Assembly: GCA_039636795.1 (NCBI GenBank)
Contig: CP143430.1
Coordinates: 3,968,001-4,032,000, forward strand
Source: Micrococcaceae bacterium Sec5.1
GTDB lineage: Bacteria > Actinomycetota > Actinomycetes > Actinomycetales > Micrococcaceae
DNA length: 64,000 nt
Direction: 5' to 3'
Part shown: positions 20,170-29,846 of the stretch, in pieces
How the letters are laid out: the number at the start of each line of letters is the position of its first letter
How positions within the stretch are numbered: position 1 is the stretch's first letter
Notes under the pieces: generated by a model
The model's input: the letters and a program-made list of their open reading frames with translations, nothing else
Databases searched by the model: none
What the model was told of the DNA's origin: nothing
Translations under genes and position numbers: made by a program

Positions 20170-20215
20170 GCACGGCACACTACGCTGCGCCTTCCGGGCT
20201 GCATAGACTCGGATC

Positions 20216-21592
20216 ATGCGGCTCATGATCGCCGGTGGCGGCGGATTCCGGGTACCCCTTGTGTACCGTGCCTTATGTACGGGTCCGTTCGCAGGACTGG
20301 TGGACGAGGTGGTGCTCTACGACGTCGATCCCGCACGTCTCGCGGCCATCGAAGCTGTCCTCCGCGATATGCCCACCCCGGAAGGCTCCCGGCCCGCCGT
20401 CGTGATTTCCACGGACCTGTTGCAGGCACTCAAGGGCACCAATATGGTCTTTGCGGCGATCCGCCCTGGTGGAACGGAAGGCCGGATCGCGGACGAACGC
20501 GTGGCCTTGGACCTGGGTTTGCTGGGCCAGGAGACCACGGGCGCGGGCGGTATCTCTTACGCCCTCCGCACCATTCCGCACATGCTGGAGCTTGCCGAGG
20601 CCATGCTGCATCACTGCCCGGATGCGTGGCTCATCAACTTCACCAACCCCGCCGGGATGGTGACCGAGGCACTCGTGCCGGTGCTGGGACGAAAGGTCAT
20701 TGGGATCTGTGATTCCGCCGGCGGCCTGGTCCAGCGCGCGGCACGGGCTGCCGGTTCGCCCCTTCAAGAAGGAACGCTCGACGGCGTGGGCTACTTCGGG
20801 TTGAACCACCTCGGCTGGCTATACCGGCTGGCACCCGGTGGCCGGGACCTCCTGCCTGGCCTGCTATCGGATCGTGGGGCGCTCGAAACAATCGAGGAAG
20901 GGCGTTTGTTCGGCCAGCACACCCTGGAGAAACTCGGTTGCCTGCCCAATGAATACCTTTACTACTACTACGAAACCGAGCAGGCGACGCAAGCCATCCT
21001 GAAGCAACGCGAAACACGCGGGGCGTCCATCCACCAGCAACAGAGCTCCCTCTACCCTTCCCTTGTGGAGTCCTCGAACGCCTACGCCATGTGGGATGCG
21101 GCCCGGCGCTCCCGCGAGGAAGGCTACCTGGCCGAGGCCCGCACACGCGGGGAGCACCGCGACGAGGAAGACCTCGCCGGGGGCGGCTATGAGCGTGTGG
21201 CGTTGTCCGTGATGCGGGCTCTATCCGGAGGTGGGACCGCCCAGTTGATCCTCAATGTCCCCAATTCACCCGTCTCCCCGTCCTCGGCTGGTGAGGCGGG
21301 AGTCGCCGTGCCCGGGCTGCCGGGGGACGCCGTCGTCGAAGTTCCCTGCGAGGTAACGCCCGACGGCGCCCTGCCGCTTGCGCAGGAACGGCCCGGAGGC
21401 CAGTTCCTCACCCTGATGCAACACGTCAAGGAAGTGGAGCGGCTGACGGTCCGGGCAGTGCGGGACGGTGACCGCGACGCTGCAGTGGAAGCCTTTGCCG
21501 CCCACCCGCTGGTAGGTTCGGCGTCGCTGGGCGCGCAACTCCTTGACGGCTATGAGGCAGCCTTCCCGGATCTGCGGGGACTCTGGAAATGA
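20216..21592 (+). CDS. GH4-family glycosidase (6-phospho-beta-glucosidase-like)
   Basis: A 458-residue NAD- and Mn-dependent glycosidase of family GH4. The N-terminal Rossmann motif is MIAGGGGFRVP. NFTNPAGM (residues about 142-149) and GLNHLGW (near residue 188) carry family metal- and substrate-binding residues. Where many members have a Cys-Asn metal site, this protein reads GICDSAGG. GH4 enzymes cleave phosphorylated or free glycosides by an oxidation-elimination route. No PTS transporter gene is seen nearby, so uptake of a phosphorylated substrate is not explained here. Confidence 0.85.
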   Translation: MRLMIAGGGGFRVPLVYRALCTGPFAGLVDEVVLYDVDPARLAAIEAVLRDMPTPEGSRPAVVISTDLLQALKGTNMVFAAIRPGGTEGRIADERVALDLGLLGQETTGAGGISYALRTIPHMLELAEAMLHHCPDAWLINFTNPAGMVTEALVPVLGRKVIGICDSAGGLVQRAARAAGSPLQEGTLDGVGYFGLNHLGWLYRLAPGGRDLLPGLLSDRGALETIEEGRLFGQHTLEKLGCLPNEYLYYYYETEQATQAILKQRETRGASIHQQQSSLYPSLVESSNAYAMWDAARRSREEGYLAEARTRGEHRDEEDLAGGGYERVALSVMRALSGGGTAQLILNVPNSPVSPSSAGEAGVAVPGLPGDAVVEVPCEVTPDGALPLAQERPGGQFLTLMQHVKEVERLTVRAVRDGDRDAAVEAFAAHPLVGSASLGAQLLDGYEAAFPDLRGLWK

Positions 21593-21605
21593 TTTGTGTG
21601 GGCTC

Positions 21606-22157
21606 CTAGAGCTTCCGGTACATCACGTGCAGGCCGACGTAGCCGATTTCAGGGTGATCGAAGGCCTCAGGGACCGTGGCCAGGATGCGGAAACCCATCG
21701 ATTGCCACAACCACACAGCCCGGACGTTACTCTCCACAACGGCATTGAATTGCATGGCGCGGAATCCTGCTGTTTTGGCTTCCTGCAATGAGTAGGCACA
21801 CAGCGCCCGTGCAATTCCCTGGCCAGAATGTTTGGAGCTCACCATATACCCGGCGTTCGCCACATGGCTGCCGCCACCGGCCTGGTTCGCGTGGAACTCG
21901 CCGGTGCCCAGGACCTCGCCTCCGGGGTGCGGCCCATCCGCAGTACGCACCGCCACAAACGTTTGGCCGGGCGCTTCCTTCATCCACTTCAAACGGGCAG
22001 CTTCTTCAGTGGTGTCGCGGTCCCAGGTGAAGGTCTCCCCCTCACGGAGGATGGGCTCCATGACGGACCAGATACCGGGCCAATCTTCGGATGTGGCTGG
22101 GCGAATGTCGAAAAGGGTTTCTTGGCTCACAGCGCACACGCTAGCAGCCTTGTCCAC
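21606..22157 (-). CDS. GNAT-family N-acetyltransferase
   Basis: A 183-residue acetyltransferase with the acetyl-CoA loop SSKHSGQGIARAL near residue 105 and VWLWQSMGFRI near residue 147. It resembles the phosphinothricin-acetyltransferase and YncA group, but the substrate is unknown. The start is uncertain: GTGs at 22157 and further in lack clear ribosome sites. Convergent with the GH4 gene, 13 bases between stops, and divergent from mshA. Confidence 0.75.
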   Translation of the reverse strand: MDKAASVCAVSQETLFDIRPATSEDWPGIWSVMEPILREGETFTWDRDTTEEAARLKWMKEAPGQTFVAVRTADGPHPGGEVLGTGEFHANQAGGGSHVANAGYMVSSKHSGQGIARALCAYSLQEAKTAGFRAMQFNAVVESNVRAVWLWQSMGFRILATVPEAFDHPEIGYVGLHVMYRKL

Positions 22158-22191
22158 TTAGCCGGGATTGCTTGTCCACATAGCCGGGATC
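22150..22191. repeat. 22-bp-period direct repeat upstream of mshA
   Basis: TTGTCCACTTAGCCGGGAT at 22150 is repeated as TTGTCCACATAGCCGGGAT at 22172, exactly 22 bases (about two helical turns) apart. It lies between the divergent GNAT and mshA genes. The first copy overlaps the annotated start of the GNAT gene. Confidence 0.75.
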
Positions 22192-22284
22192 GGCGCCATG
22201 TAGTGCTCGGCTTCAGGAGTAGTGTTTTCTGCAGGGCAAAAGTGGTTTGGCTTCAGAAGTTGGCTTCACGCGAAGGAGGAAAGT

Positions 22285-23529
22285 GTGCCGTTGATCCGGC
22301 GGGTGGCATTCCTATCACTGCACACCTCCCCCATGGAGCAGCCAGGGGCAGGTGACGCTGGGGGGATGAACGTCTATGTGCGGGCCCTGGCCCTCGCACT
22401 GGCGGAGTCCGGCGTAGAGGTAGAGATTTTTACCCGTTCCACCAAAGCCGGCCAGGCCGCCGTCGAACATCCCGGTCCAGGTGTATGCGTCCACAACGTC
22501 CTGGCCGGACCGCGGCGGAAAGTCCCGAAGGAAGAATTGCCTGCCCTGCTCCATCAGATGGTGGAGCAGATCGATCGAATCCGGCACGAGCAACCGAACG
22601 GCCGCTACGACGCCATCCATTCGCATTACTGGGTGTCCGGGGTTGCGGGTCTGGAACTGTCTGAGCTCTGGGGTGTTCCGCTGATCCACACCATGCACAC
22701 CATGGCGAAGGTCAAGAACCTTGTTCTCGAGTCCGGTGAGCGCCCCGAGCCGCGGCGTCGGGAGGAGGGCGAGCAGAGGATCGTTGATGGAGCTAGCCGT
22801 CTCATCGCCAATACAGCTTCCGAGGCAGACGAGCTGGTCTCCCACTACGGTGCAGATATCGACAGGATCGACATCGCGCCTCCGGGGGTCGACCTCCAGA
22901 TCTTCACGCCGTCATTCCGTCGTAAATCCCGAGCCCAGCGCGATGTCAGGCGGGACAGTTTCCATATTCTGTTCGCGGGCCGGATCCAACGGCTCAAGGG
23001 TCCCCAGGTCTTCGTCAAAGCAGCCGGCATCCTGCGAAAGCGCAGGCCAGACATCGATTTGGAAATGACCATTCTGGGCTCGCTCAGCGGCGCCAAGGAC
23101 TTCAACCTGCAGCACATCATCGAGGAGGCCGGGCTGGCTGACATCGTCACGCATCGTCCGCCGGTTGTAGCGCCCGAGCTTGCCAGCTGGTTCCGCTCCG
23201 CCGACGTCGTAGTGATGCCCTCTTTCAGCGAATCCTTCGGACTTGTGGCCTTGGAAGCACAAGCGTGCGGGACCCCCGTGGTAGCCACCAACGTTGGTGG
23301 GCTCTCACGCGCCATCTCCGATGGCCGGACAGGCATCCTCGTGGATGGTCACGATCCTTCCGACTGGGCTGATGCCCTTGAGGATTTGTACGACGACGTC
23401 CAGACACGCGAGGACATGGGCCGTTTGGCCGCAACCCATGCCGAATCCTTCGGCTGGCAGCGCACTGCTGCGATCACTTTGGAAAGCTACCGCGAATCTG
23501 TCAGCGGCCTGCTGGTCCCCCGGCGGTGA
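22285..23529 (+). CDS. mshA: D-inositol-3-phosphate glycosyltransferase (mycothiol step 1)
   Basis: A 414-residue GT4-type enzyme. MshA transfers GlcNAc to inositol-3-phosphate, the first step of mycothiol synthesis. Diagnostic features are SPMEQPGAGDAGGMNVY at the N-terminus and the retaining-GT E-x7-E motif SFSESFGLVALEAQACG near residue 315. The start is the GTG with GAAGGAGG directly upstream; an earlier frame start at 22222 has none. Its inositol-3-phosphate substrate is the product of Ino1, encoded about 2 kb downstream at 25629-26714. Confidence 0.92.
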   Translation: MPLIRRVAFLSLHTSPMEQPGAGDAGGMNVYVRALALALAESGVEVEIFTRSTKAGQAAVEHPGPGVCVHNVLAGPRRKVPKEELPALLHQMVEQIDRIRHEQPNGRYDAIHSHYWVSGVAGLELSELWGVPLIHTMHTMAKVKNLVLESGERPEPRRREEGEQRIVDGASRLIANTASEADELVSHYGADIDRIDIAPPGVDLQIFTPSFRRKSRAQRDVRRDSFHILFAGRIQRLKGPQVFVKAAGILRKRRPDIDLEMTILGSLSGAKDFNLQHIIEEAGLADIVTHRPPVVAPELASWFRSADVVVMPSFSESFGLVALEAQACGTPVVATNVGGLSRAISDGRTGILVDGHDPSDWADALEDLYDDVQTREDMGRLAATHAESFGWQRTAAITLESYRESVSGLLVPRR

Positions 23530-23633
23530 ACCTCACGCAGTTACTGGCTGTTGACTGATAGATTGTCGCGCACAGCGCAGGCGGGCGCGGAGCGTCTGCC
23601 CACACAGCGTAAGCACTAAGCCGAAGGACAACG

Positions 23634-25322
23634 ATGTCTGAAAACAAGGGCCTGAGCGATCTTGAGATAGCCCATAGCGCCACCATCCTGCCCATCGAAG
23701 AGATTGCACGACGGGCGGGCATCAACGTGGACGCATTGGAACTGTATGGGCCTTACAAAGCCAAGATCAATCCGGCCAAGCTTGTGCTCCCTCAGGGCAA
23801 GGCGCCCGGCAAGGTAGTCCTCGTTTCAGCCATGTCCCCCACCCCTGCGGGCGAAGGCAAATCGACAACCACTGTAGGCCTCGCCGATTCCCTCGCACGC
23901 GCCGGCCACAAAGTGATGATCGCGCTCCGCGAACCGTCACTTGGGCCCATCCTCGGCATGAAGGGAGGAGCAACTGGAGGCGGCTACTCACAGGTACTGC
24001 CCATGGACGATATCAACCTTCACTTCACTGGCGACTTCCACGCCGTCACCTCGGCCAACAACGCCCTCATGGCACTCGTGGACAACCACATCTTCCAAGG
24101 CAACCACCTCGGAATCGACCCCCGCCGCATGACGTTCAAGCGGGTCATCGACATGAACGACCGCTCCCTACGGGAAATCATTATCGGGCTCGGCGGTCCC
24201 GCCCAGGGCGTACCCCGGCAAGATGGCTTTGACATCACAGTGGCCTCCGAAATCATGGCCGTTTTCTGCCTGGCCACGGACTTGGACGACCTCCGCACGC
24301 GCTTGGGCCGGATCACCTTCGGCTACACCTTCGACCGGCAACCGGTAACTGTTGCGGACCTTGGTGTGGAAGGTGCCCTGACATTGCTCTTGAAGGATGC
24401 CATCAAACCAAACCTTGTCCAGACCATCGCCGGGACGCCGGCGCTGGTCCACGGTGGCCCCTTCGCCAACATTGCCCACGGCTGTAACTCGCTCATCGCA
24501 ACGCGGACTGCCCAGCAACTTGCCGACATCGTGGTCACCGAGGCCGGATTCGGCGCGGACCTGGGTGCCGAAAAGTACATGGACATCAAGTCGCGCATCG
24601 CTGACGTGGCGCCGTCCGCCGTCGTTCTTGTTGCCACGATCCGTGCGCTCAAGATGCAAGGCGGAGTTCCGAAGGACAAACTCAGCGAGCCCAACGTCGA
24701 CGCCGTGGCCGCTGGGGTGGAAAACCTCAAACGCCATGTTGGGAATGTTGCCAAGTTCGGTATCTCGCCGGTCGTCGCCATCAACAAATTCGCCACCGAC
24801 ACCGACGAAGAACTTCAGTGGCTGCTGACGTGGTGCGCAGCGGAAGGCGTGGAAGCCGCCGTCGCCGATGTCTGGGGCCGTGGCGGCGGAGGCGACGGCG
24901 GGGACGAGCTCGCATCCAAGGTGGCGGCGGCAGTGCAAGGGCCATCAAATTTCCACCACTTGTATTCGCTGGAGCTTTCTGTGGAGGACAAGATCCGGAC
25001 GATAGTGCAGGAGATCTACGGCGCCGACGGCGTTGAATTTTCCGTTCCGGCACAGAAGCGGCTTGTCGACATCCAAAAGAATGGGTGGGGTGGCCTGCCC
25101 GTCTGCATGGCCAAGACGCAATACTCATTCACCGATGATGCGTCAAAGCTCGGGGCGCCAAAGGGATTCCGGGTACACGTGCGCGAACTCATTCCAAAAA
25201 CAGGCGCGGGCTTCATCGTCGCGCTGACCGGAGCCGTCATGACCATGCCCGGCCTGCCCAAAGAACCGGCCGCCATGCGCATGGACGTCGATGCCGACGG
25301 CAAACCAACGGGCCTCTTCTGA
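23634..25322 (+). CDS. fhs: Formate-tetrahydrofolate ligase
   Basis: A 562-residue ATP-dependent enzyme that makes 10-formyl-THF from formate. The P-loop is [18 protein letters not shown] near residue 69, and the conserved [19 protein letters not shown] follows. Length and motifs match the family throughout. No neighbouring folate genes are present. The stop codon is followed within a few bases by the 32-bp-period repeat array. Confidence 0.97.
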   Translation: MSENKGLSDLEIAHSATILPIEEIARRAGINVDALELYGPYKAKINPAKLVLPQGKAPGKVVLVSAMSPTPAGEGKSTTTVGLADSLARAGHKVMIALREPSLGPILGMKGGATGGGYSQVLPMDDINLHFTGDFHAVTSANNALMALVDNHIFQGNHLGIDPRRMTFKRVIDMNDRSLREIIIGLGGPAQGVPRQDGFDITVASEIMAVFCLATDLDDLRTRLGRITFGYTFDRQPVTVADLGVEGALTLLLKDAIKPNLVQTIAGTPALVHGGPFANIAHGCNSLIATRTAQQLADIVVTEAGFGADLGAEKYMDIKSRIADVAPSAVVLVATIRALKMQGGVPKDKLSEPNVDAVAAGVENLKRHVGNVAKFGISPVVAINKFATDTDEELQWLLTWCAAEGVEAAVADVWGRGGGGDGGDELASKVAAAVQGPSNFHHLYSLELSVEDKIRTIVQEIYGADGVEFSVPAQKRLVDIQKNGWGGLPVCMAKTQYSFTDDASKLGAPKGFRVHVRELIPKTGAGFIVALTGAVMTMPGLPKEPAAMRMDVDADGKPTGLF

Positions 25323-25326
25323 CCTT

Positions 25327-25434
25327 CTCTCACATCGTGGCCGCTTTCCTCCGATCCTCTATCACCTCCAGGCCACTTTCCACCGATGCTCTATCACCTC
25401 CAGGCCACTTTCCACCGATGCTCTATCACCTCCA
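25327..25434 (+). repeat. 32-bp-period repeat array B, downstream of fhs
   Basis: CTCTATCACCTCC recurs at 25357, 25389 and 25421, 32 bases apart. The unit from 25357 to 25388 is repeated identically at 25389-25420. A degenerate copy (CTCTCACATC) begins at 25327, a few bases after the fhs stop. On the opposite strand the core reads GTGATAGAGCATCGG, the same family as arrays A and C. Confidence 0.9.
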
Positions 25435-25460
25435 CCCGGTCCCCAAAAGGTTGACGGTAC

Positions 25461-25545
25461 GTGAGAGAGCAACCGTCCAAATCCGGTGGTAAGTGAGAGA
25501 GGGACCGGCGAAAAGCGTCAGGATGTGAGAGAGCATCGGAAGCAC
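25461..25545 (-). repeat. 32-bp-period repeat array C, distal to the ino1 terminator
   Basis: GTGAGAGA recurs at 25461, 25493 and 25525, again 32 bases apart; the last copy continues as GTGAGAGAGCATCGG. Orientation is opposite to array B and the same, relative to ino1, as array A is to the LuxR-type gene. Confidence 0.85.
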
Positions 25546-25583
25546 AAAAAACGCCCTCCCACGGGAGTGGGAAGGCGTCTTTT
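25545..25583. terminator. Bidirectional terminator between fhs and ino1
   Basis: ACGCC and TCCCAC pair with GTGGGA and GGCGT around a GGGA loop, with one mismatch. Six A precede the stem and TCTTTT follows it, so it can end both the + strand fhs transcript and the - strand ino1 transcript. Confidence 0.88.
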
Positions 25584-25628
25584 GTCAGCGCTCGGTCTTA
25601 AAGGGCGCGGGCTTTAGCGCTCGAGGGT

Positions 25629-26714
25629 TTAGCGCTCGATGTCGCCGCGGATGAAGGCTTCAACCTTGTCGCGGGCGATGTCGTCGTTGAACTGCTCCGG
25701 CGGGGACTTCATGAAGTAGCTGGACGCGGAGAGCAGCGGGCCGCCGATGCCGCGGTCCAGGCCAATCTTGGCGGCGCGGATGGCGTCGATGATCACACCA
25801 GCGGAGTTGGGGGAATCCCATACTTCGAGCTTGTATTCGAGGGAAACGGGAGCATCACCGAAGTTGCGGCCCTCGAGGCGGACGAAGGCCCACTTGCGGT
25901 CGTCAAGCCAGGCAACGTAATCAGACGGCCCGATGTGGACGTCGTCAGCGTGAAGCTCGGCCTCAACGTTGGAGGTGACGGCCTGAGTCTTGGAGATCTT
26001 CTTGGACTCGAGGCGATCGCGCTCAAGCATGTTCTTGAAGTCCATGTTGCCGCCAACGTTCAGCTGGTACGTGCGGTCCAAAGTGACGCCGCGGTCCTCG
26101 AACAGCTTGGCCATCACGCGGTGGGTGATGGTGGCGCCGATCTGGCTCTTGATGTCGTCGCCCACGATCGGAACACCGGCTGCAGTGAACTTGTCAGCCC
26201 ACTCCTTGGTTCCGGCAATGAAGACGGGGAGAGCATTGACGAAAGCCACGCCAGCGTCGATGGCGCACTGGGCGTAGAACTTGGCAGCCTGCTCCGAACC
26301 AACGGGCAGGTAGCAAACCATGACGTCTACCTTGGCTTCGCGGAGGACAGCAACGATGTCGACGTCCTCCTCGGGAGCTTCGACGATGGTCTCGCGGTAG
26401 TACTTGCCCAAGCCGTCAAGGGTATGTCCACGCTGGACGGTCACCCCGGTGGCAGGGACGTCGGCGATCTTGATGGTGTTGTTTTCGCTGGCGCCGATGG
26501 CGTCGGCCAGGTCCAGTCCAACCTTCTTGCTATCAACATCGAAAGCAGCAACGAACTGAACATCGTTGACGTGGTACTGGCCGAACTCGACGTGCATCAG
26601 ACCCGGAATCGTGGCCTTGGGGTCAGCGTCGCGATAGTACTGAACACCTTGGACCAGCGATGCGGCGCAGTTTCCTACGCCGACAATGGCAACACGAATC
26701 GGATGTGAAGACAC
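25629..26714 (-). CDS. ino1: Inositol-3-phosphate synthase
   Basis: A 361-residue NAD-dependent enzyme that cyclises glucose-6-phosphate to inositol-3-phosphate, which supplies mycothiol and phosphatidylinositol in actinobacteria. The N-terminal NAD motif is [16 protein letters not shown]. Active-site segments are [16 protein letters not shown] near residue 134, and [11 protein letters not shown] and [11 protein letters not shown] further on. Length matches the actinobacterial type. A likely operator and -10 box lie upstream (26792-26819). Confidence 0.96.
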   Translation of the reverse strand: MSSHPIRVAIVGVGNCAASLVQGVQYYRDADPKATIPGLMHVEFGQYHVNDVQFVAAFDVDSKKVGLDLADAIGASENNTIKIADVPATGVTVQRGHTLDGLGKYYRETIVEAPEEDVDIVAVLREAKVDVMVCYLPVGSEQAAKFYAQCAIDAGVAFVNALPVFIAGTKEWADKFTAAGVPIVGDDIKSQIGATITHRVMAKLFEDRGVTLDRTYQLNVGGNMDFKNMLERDRLESKKISKTQAVTSNVEAELHADDVHIGPSDYVAWLDDRKWAFVRLEGRNFGDAPVSLEYKLEVWDSPNSAGVIIDAIRAAKIGLDRGIGGPLLSASSYFMKSPPEQFNDDIARDKVEAFIRGDIER

Positions 26715-26791
26715 GGAACTCCTTTTGAGAACTAAACCTCAGGTGCCAGGCGCAAACTCTGACTGAGCTCAGAGCACGACTGATTGGCACG

Positions 26792-26819
26792 GCGCCAGTT
26801 GGCGCACACTTGCATTGTA
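26792..26819 (-). promoter_or_regulatory. Possible ino1 promoter -10 box and palindromic operator
   Basis: On the minus strand TACAAT (26819-26814) resembles a -10 box. Nine bases further toward ino1 lies a perfect 14-base palindrome, GCGCCAACTGGCGC (26805-26792). A palindrome just after the presumed start site suits a repressor. No convincing -35 box is seen. Confidence 0.4.
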
Positions 26820-26828
26820 GCCAACAGA

Positions 26829-26861
26829 GGAGGGGCCGGCTTTGTTCCCGCCGGCCCCTCC
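26829..26861. terminator. Strong hairpin between ino1 and the aldo/keto reductase gene
   Basis: GGAGGGGCCGGC and GCCGGCCCCTCC form a perfect 12-bp stem with a 9-base loop. It lies 23 bases beyond the aldo/keto reductase stop. The T-rich tail is better on the + strand (TGTTTTATG) than on the - strand where the gene is, but its position fits a terminator. Confidence 0.75.
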
Positions 26862-26884
26862 TGTTTTATGTCTTTTCCCTCGGT

Positions 26885-27922
26885 TTACTTCTGCGCCCAC
26901 AGATTGATGTCGGATTCGACCGCGAACTCATCGATCGCAGTCAGCTCATCTGTGGTGAACTTCAGGTTGTTGATGGCACTCAGCGTGTCTTCAAGCTGCG
27001 CAACGCTGGACGCTCCAACAAGCGCGGATGTTACGGGAGAGCCCTTCGGCTGGTCACGGAGAATCCATGCAATGGCCATCTGTGCGAGGGTCTGTCCACG
27101 GCCTTCGGCGATGGCGTTGAGCCCCCGAACGCGGTCCAGCTTGTCCTCCGTCAATGCGGATTCGGAGAGGAACCGTTCCTTTGCGGCCCGCGAGTCAGCC
27201 GGAACACCATTGAGGTATCGGTTGGTCAGCATCCCCTGGGCAAGAGGCGAGAAGGCGATGGAGCCGGCGCCCACTTGGTCCAGTGCCTCGTAGAGGTTCG
27301 GCGAACCATTCTCGGTCCATCGGTTCAGCATGGAGTAGCTGGGCTGGTGGATCAGCAGTGGCGTGCCGAGTTCCTTCAGGATCCGCGCCGCCTCGAGCGT
27401 TTGCTCGGGCGTGTAGGAAGAGATACCCGCGTACAAGGCTTTGCCGGACCGGACCGCGTAGTCCAGCGCCCCCATGGTTTCCTCCAACGGAGTTTCGGGG
27501 TCAGGACGGTGGCTGTAGAAGATGTCCACGTAATCCAGGCCCATGCGCTGCAGGGACTGGTCAAGGCTGGAGATCAGGTACTTGCGGGATCCCCATTCAC
27601 CATAGGGACCCGGCCACATGTAGTAGCCGGCCTTCGTGGAGATGACCAGCTCATCACGGTACGGCTTGAAGTCGTCCTTCAGGTGACGTCCGAAGTTCGT
27701 TTCTGCCGATCCATCCGGCGGGCCATAGTTGTTGGCGAGGTCGAAGTGGTTGACGCCCAGATCGAATGCACGGCGCAGGATGGCGCGCTGTTCTTCGAAC
27801 CGCTTGTCGTCGCCGAAGTTGTGCCAAAGGCCCAGCGAGATAGCGGGGAGCTTGAGACCACTGCGTCCGACGCGGCGGTAGGGCATGGTTTCGTAGCGGT
27901 TTTCCGCAGCCGAATAAGTCAT
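26885..27922 (-). CDS. Aldo/keto reductase (YghZ/Gpr-like)
   Basis: A 345-residue NADPH-dependent reductase of the AKR superfamily. The catalytic tetrad can be seen: Asp in DLANNYG near residue 55, Tyr in the same loop, Lys in STKAGYY near residue 93, and His in FYSHRPD near residue 129. The sequence resembles the E. coli YghZ (L-glyceraldehyde-3-phosphate reductase) group, whose members detoxify aldehydes. I used the second ATG (27922), preceded by AGGATGG; an ATG at 27931 is also possible. Confidence 0.87.
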   Translation of the reverse strand: MTYSAAENRYETMPYRRVGRSGLKLPAISLGLWHNFGDDKRFEEQRAILRRAFDLGVNHFDLANNYGPPDGSAETNFGRHLKDDFKPYRDELVISTKAGYYMWPGPYGEWGSRKYLISSLDQSLQRMGLDYVDIFYSHRPDPETPLEETMGALDYAVRSGKALYAGISSYTPEQTLEAARILKELGTPLLIHQPSYSMLNRWTENGSPNLYEALDQVGAGSIAFSPLAQGMLTNRYLNGVPADSRAAKERFLSESALTEDKLDRVRGLNAIAEGRGQTLAQMAIAWILRDQPKGSPVTSALVGASSVAQLEDTLSAINNLKFTTDELTAIDEFAVESDINLWAQK

Positions 27923-27991
27923 ACGTACCATCCTGCCACTGCACAGATCACCGTGTTCGGGCTGTCCGCAATGTGGGCGCCGTCACCGTCG

Positions 27992-29776
27992 TTACTGCTC
28001 GCCTTGCTGGACACGCACCACGGCGGCGCTCCCACCGGGCAGGGTCAGCGAACCGTCGTCGAGGACTACTTCCGTGTCGGTGGCCAGCAGCAGGGACCCG
28101 CTCATGGGCGAATCCAGCGGCTCGTCCCCAAAGTTGCACACTACGCGGATGGGGCCACGGGTCAACTCCAACCAATGCTCGTCGTCGTCGAACTCCACCG
28201 TGGTCTCGCCAAAACCTCCGTTCACCAGCTCCGGCGTGTTCCGGCGCAGCTGTGCTAAATCCCGATACAGCTGCAGCAGGCGGGCGTGGTCTCCGCTGGT
28301 GGGCTCGTTCCAGTCCAGCTTCGAGCGCTTGAAAGTTTCGGGGTCCTGGGGGTCCGGCACAACGGCAGGGTCCCAGCCCATCCGTTCAAATTCCTTGATC
28401 CGGCCCTTCGCTGTGGCCTCCCCTAATTCCGGCTCGGGGTGGGAGGTGAAGAACTGCCACGGCGTGGAAGCCCCAAATTCCTCGCCCATGAAAAGCATGG
28501 GTGTGAAGGGTGATGTCATGGTCAGCACTGCGCCGATCGCCAACCGACCATATGACAGTGATGCAGTAAGCCGGTCACCGGTGGCACGGTTGCCTATCTG
28601 ATCGTGGTTTTGCAGGCAAACGACCAATGCGGAAGGATGTGCGAGCTCGTGCCGGATCGGCCGGCCGTGGTGGCGTCCCCGGAAACTTGAGTAGCTGCCA
28701 TCGTGGAGGAAGCCGTGCTCAAGGACCTTGGCGAGGACAGCGAGGGACTCGAAGTCCGCGTAGTACCCGGTGGTTTCACCGCTGAGGTTTACGTGCAGCG
28801 CGTGGTGAAAGTCGTCGCTCCATTGGCCTTCCAGGCCATAACCGTTGTCCTTACGGGGATAGATGAGCCGCGGATTGTTCAGATCCGATTCTGCGATCAG
28901 GGTTTTTGTCACCCCGGTTTCCGCTTCGATCTGGTCTCCCAGCGCACCAAAGTCCTCAAGGATGTGCACGGCCCGTTCATCGCGCAGGGCGTGCACGGCG
29001 TCGAGCCTGAGCCCATCCACGTGATAGTCGCGGAGCCACATCGCCGCGTTCTCCAGGATGTAACGGCGTACCTCGTCGGAGCCCGGGCCATCGAGGTTTA
29101 CCGAGTCGCCCCACGTGTTCCCCTCCCCGGATTTCAGGTAGGGGCCAAATTTGGGCAGGTAATTGCCGCTGGGGCCAAGATGGTTGTAGACCACATCCTG
29201 GATAACGCCCAAGCCCGCGGCGTGGGCGGCATCGACGAATCGCTGGTAGGCCTCCGGGCCACCGTAGGGCTCGTGGATGGCGTACCACAGCACGCCGTCG
29301 TAGCCCCAGTTGTGAACTCCGTTGAAAGCATTGACTGGCAGCAGTTCGATGAAGTCGACGCCCAGGTTAACCAAGTAGTCCAGTTTCCGGGCGGCAGCGT
29401 CAAGTGTGCCTTCGGGAGTGAACGTGCCCAGGTGGAGCTCATAAATGACGGATCCTTTGAGGCTGCGCCCCTTCCACTCACCATCCGCCCATTGGTAGGC
29501 GGCAGGATCGAAGGTCGCAGACAATCCATGCACTCCCTCAGGCTGCCGCCTCGAGCGTGGATCGGGAAACGGCCCTTCCCCGTCCACGACGTAACCGTAA
29601 GCAACCGCGTTGCCTTCCTGACCCGCGACGTCGGCGGACGCGCGCCACCAACCTGTCGCGCCGCCGTCGTGAATTTGCTCCATGACGTGCTCGCTGCCTC
29701 CCGCGAGCATCTTCACTGATCCTGCGTTGGGCGCCCAGACGTCGTAGCGGTTTTTTCCGGCAGCATGCTCCAGCAT
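27992..29776 (-). CDS. treZ: Malto-oligosyltrehalose trehalohydrolase
   Basis: A 594-residue GH13 enzyme that releases trehalose from maltooligosyl-trehalose. An N-terminal beta-sandwich (about residues 1-100) precedes the barrel. Catalytic regions are [12 protein letters not shown], the nucleophile loop [11 protein letters not shown] near residue 250, the acid/base AESDLNNPR near residue 285, and QNHDQIGNR near residue 376. Last gene of treX-treY-treZ, 70 bases after treY. Confidence 0.96.
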   Translation of the reverse strand: MLEHAAGKNRYDVWAPNAGSVKMLAGGSEHVMEQIHDGGATGWWRASADVAGQEGNAVAYGYVVDGEGPFPDPRSRRQPEGVHGLSATFDPAAYQWADGEWKGRSLKGSVIYELHLGTFTPEGTLDAAARKLDYLVNLGVDFIELLPVNAFNGVHNWGYDGVLWYAIHEPYGGPEAYQRFVDAAHAAGLGVIQDVVYNHLGPSGNYLPKFGPYLKSGEGNTWGDSVNLDGPGSDEVRRYILENAAMWLRDYHVDGLRLDAVHALRDERAVHILEDFGALGDQIEAETGVTKTLIAESDLNNPRLIYPRKDNGYGLEGQWSDDFHHALHVNLSGETTGYYADFESLAVLAKVLEHGFLHDGSYSSFRGRHHGRPIRHELAHPSALVVCLQNHDQIGNRATGDRLTASLSYGRLAIGAVLTMTSPFTPMLFMGEEFGASTPWQFFTSHPEPELGEATAKGRIKEFERMGWDPAVVPDPQDPETFKRSKLDWNEPTSGDHARLLQLYRDLAQLRRNTPELVNGGFGETTVEFDDDEHWLELTRGPIRVVCNFGDEPLDSPMSGSLLLATDTEVVLDDGSLTLPGGSAAVVRVQQGEQ

Positions 29777-29846
29777 CGTTTCCCCTGTGATTGTTTTAGC
29801 TTTGCGTTGCAGTGGCGGTGTTGGTGGGTGTTCGTGTTCCAGCGGA

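Larger units (their letters stand above)
25323..25628. other. Intergenic region between fhs and ino1
   Basis: About 306 bases between two convergent genes with no gene of its own. It holds two oppositely oriented arrays of the 32-bp-period repeat (25327-25434 and 25461-25545) and one bidirectional terminator (25545-25583). Confidence 0.9.
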
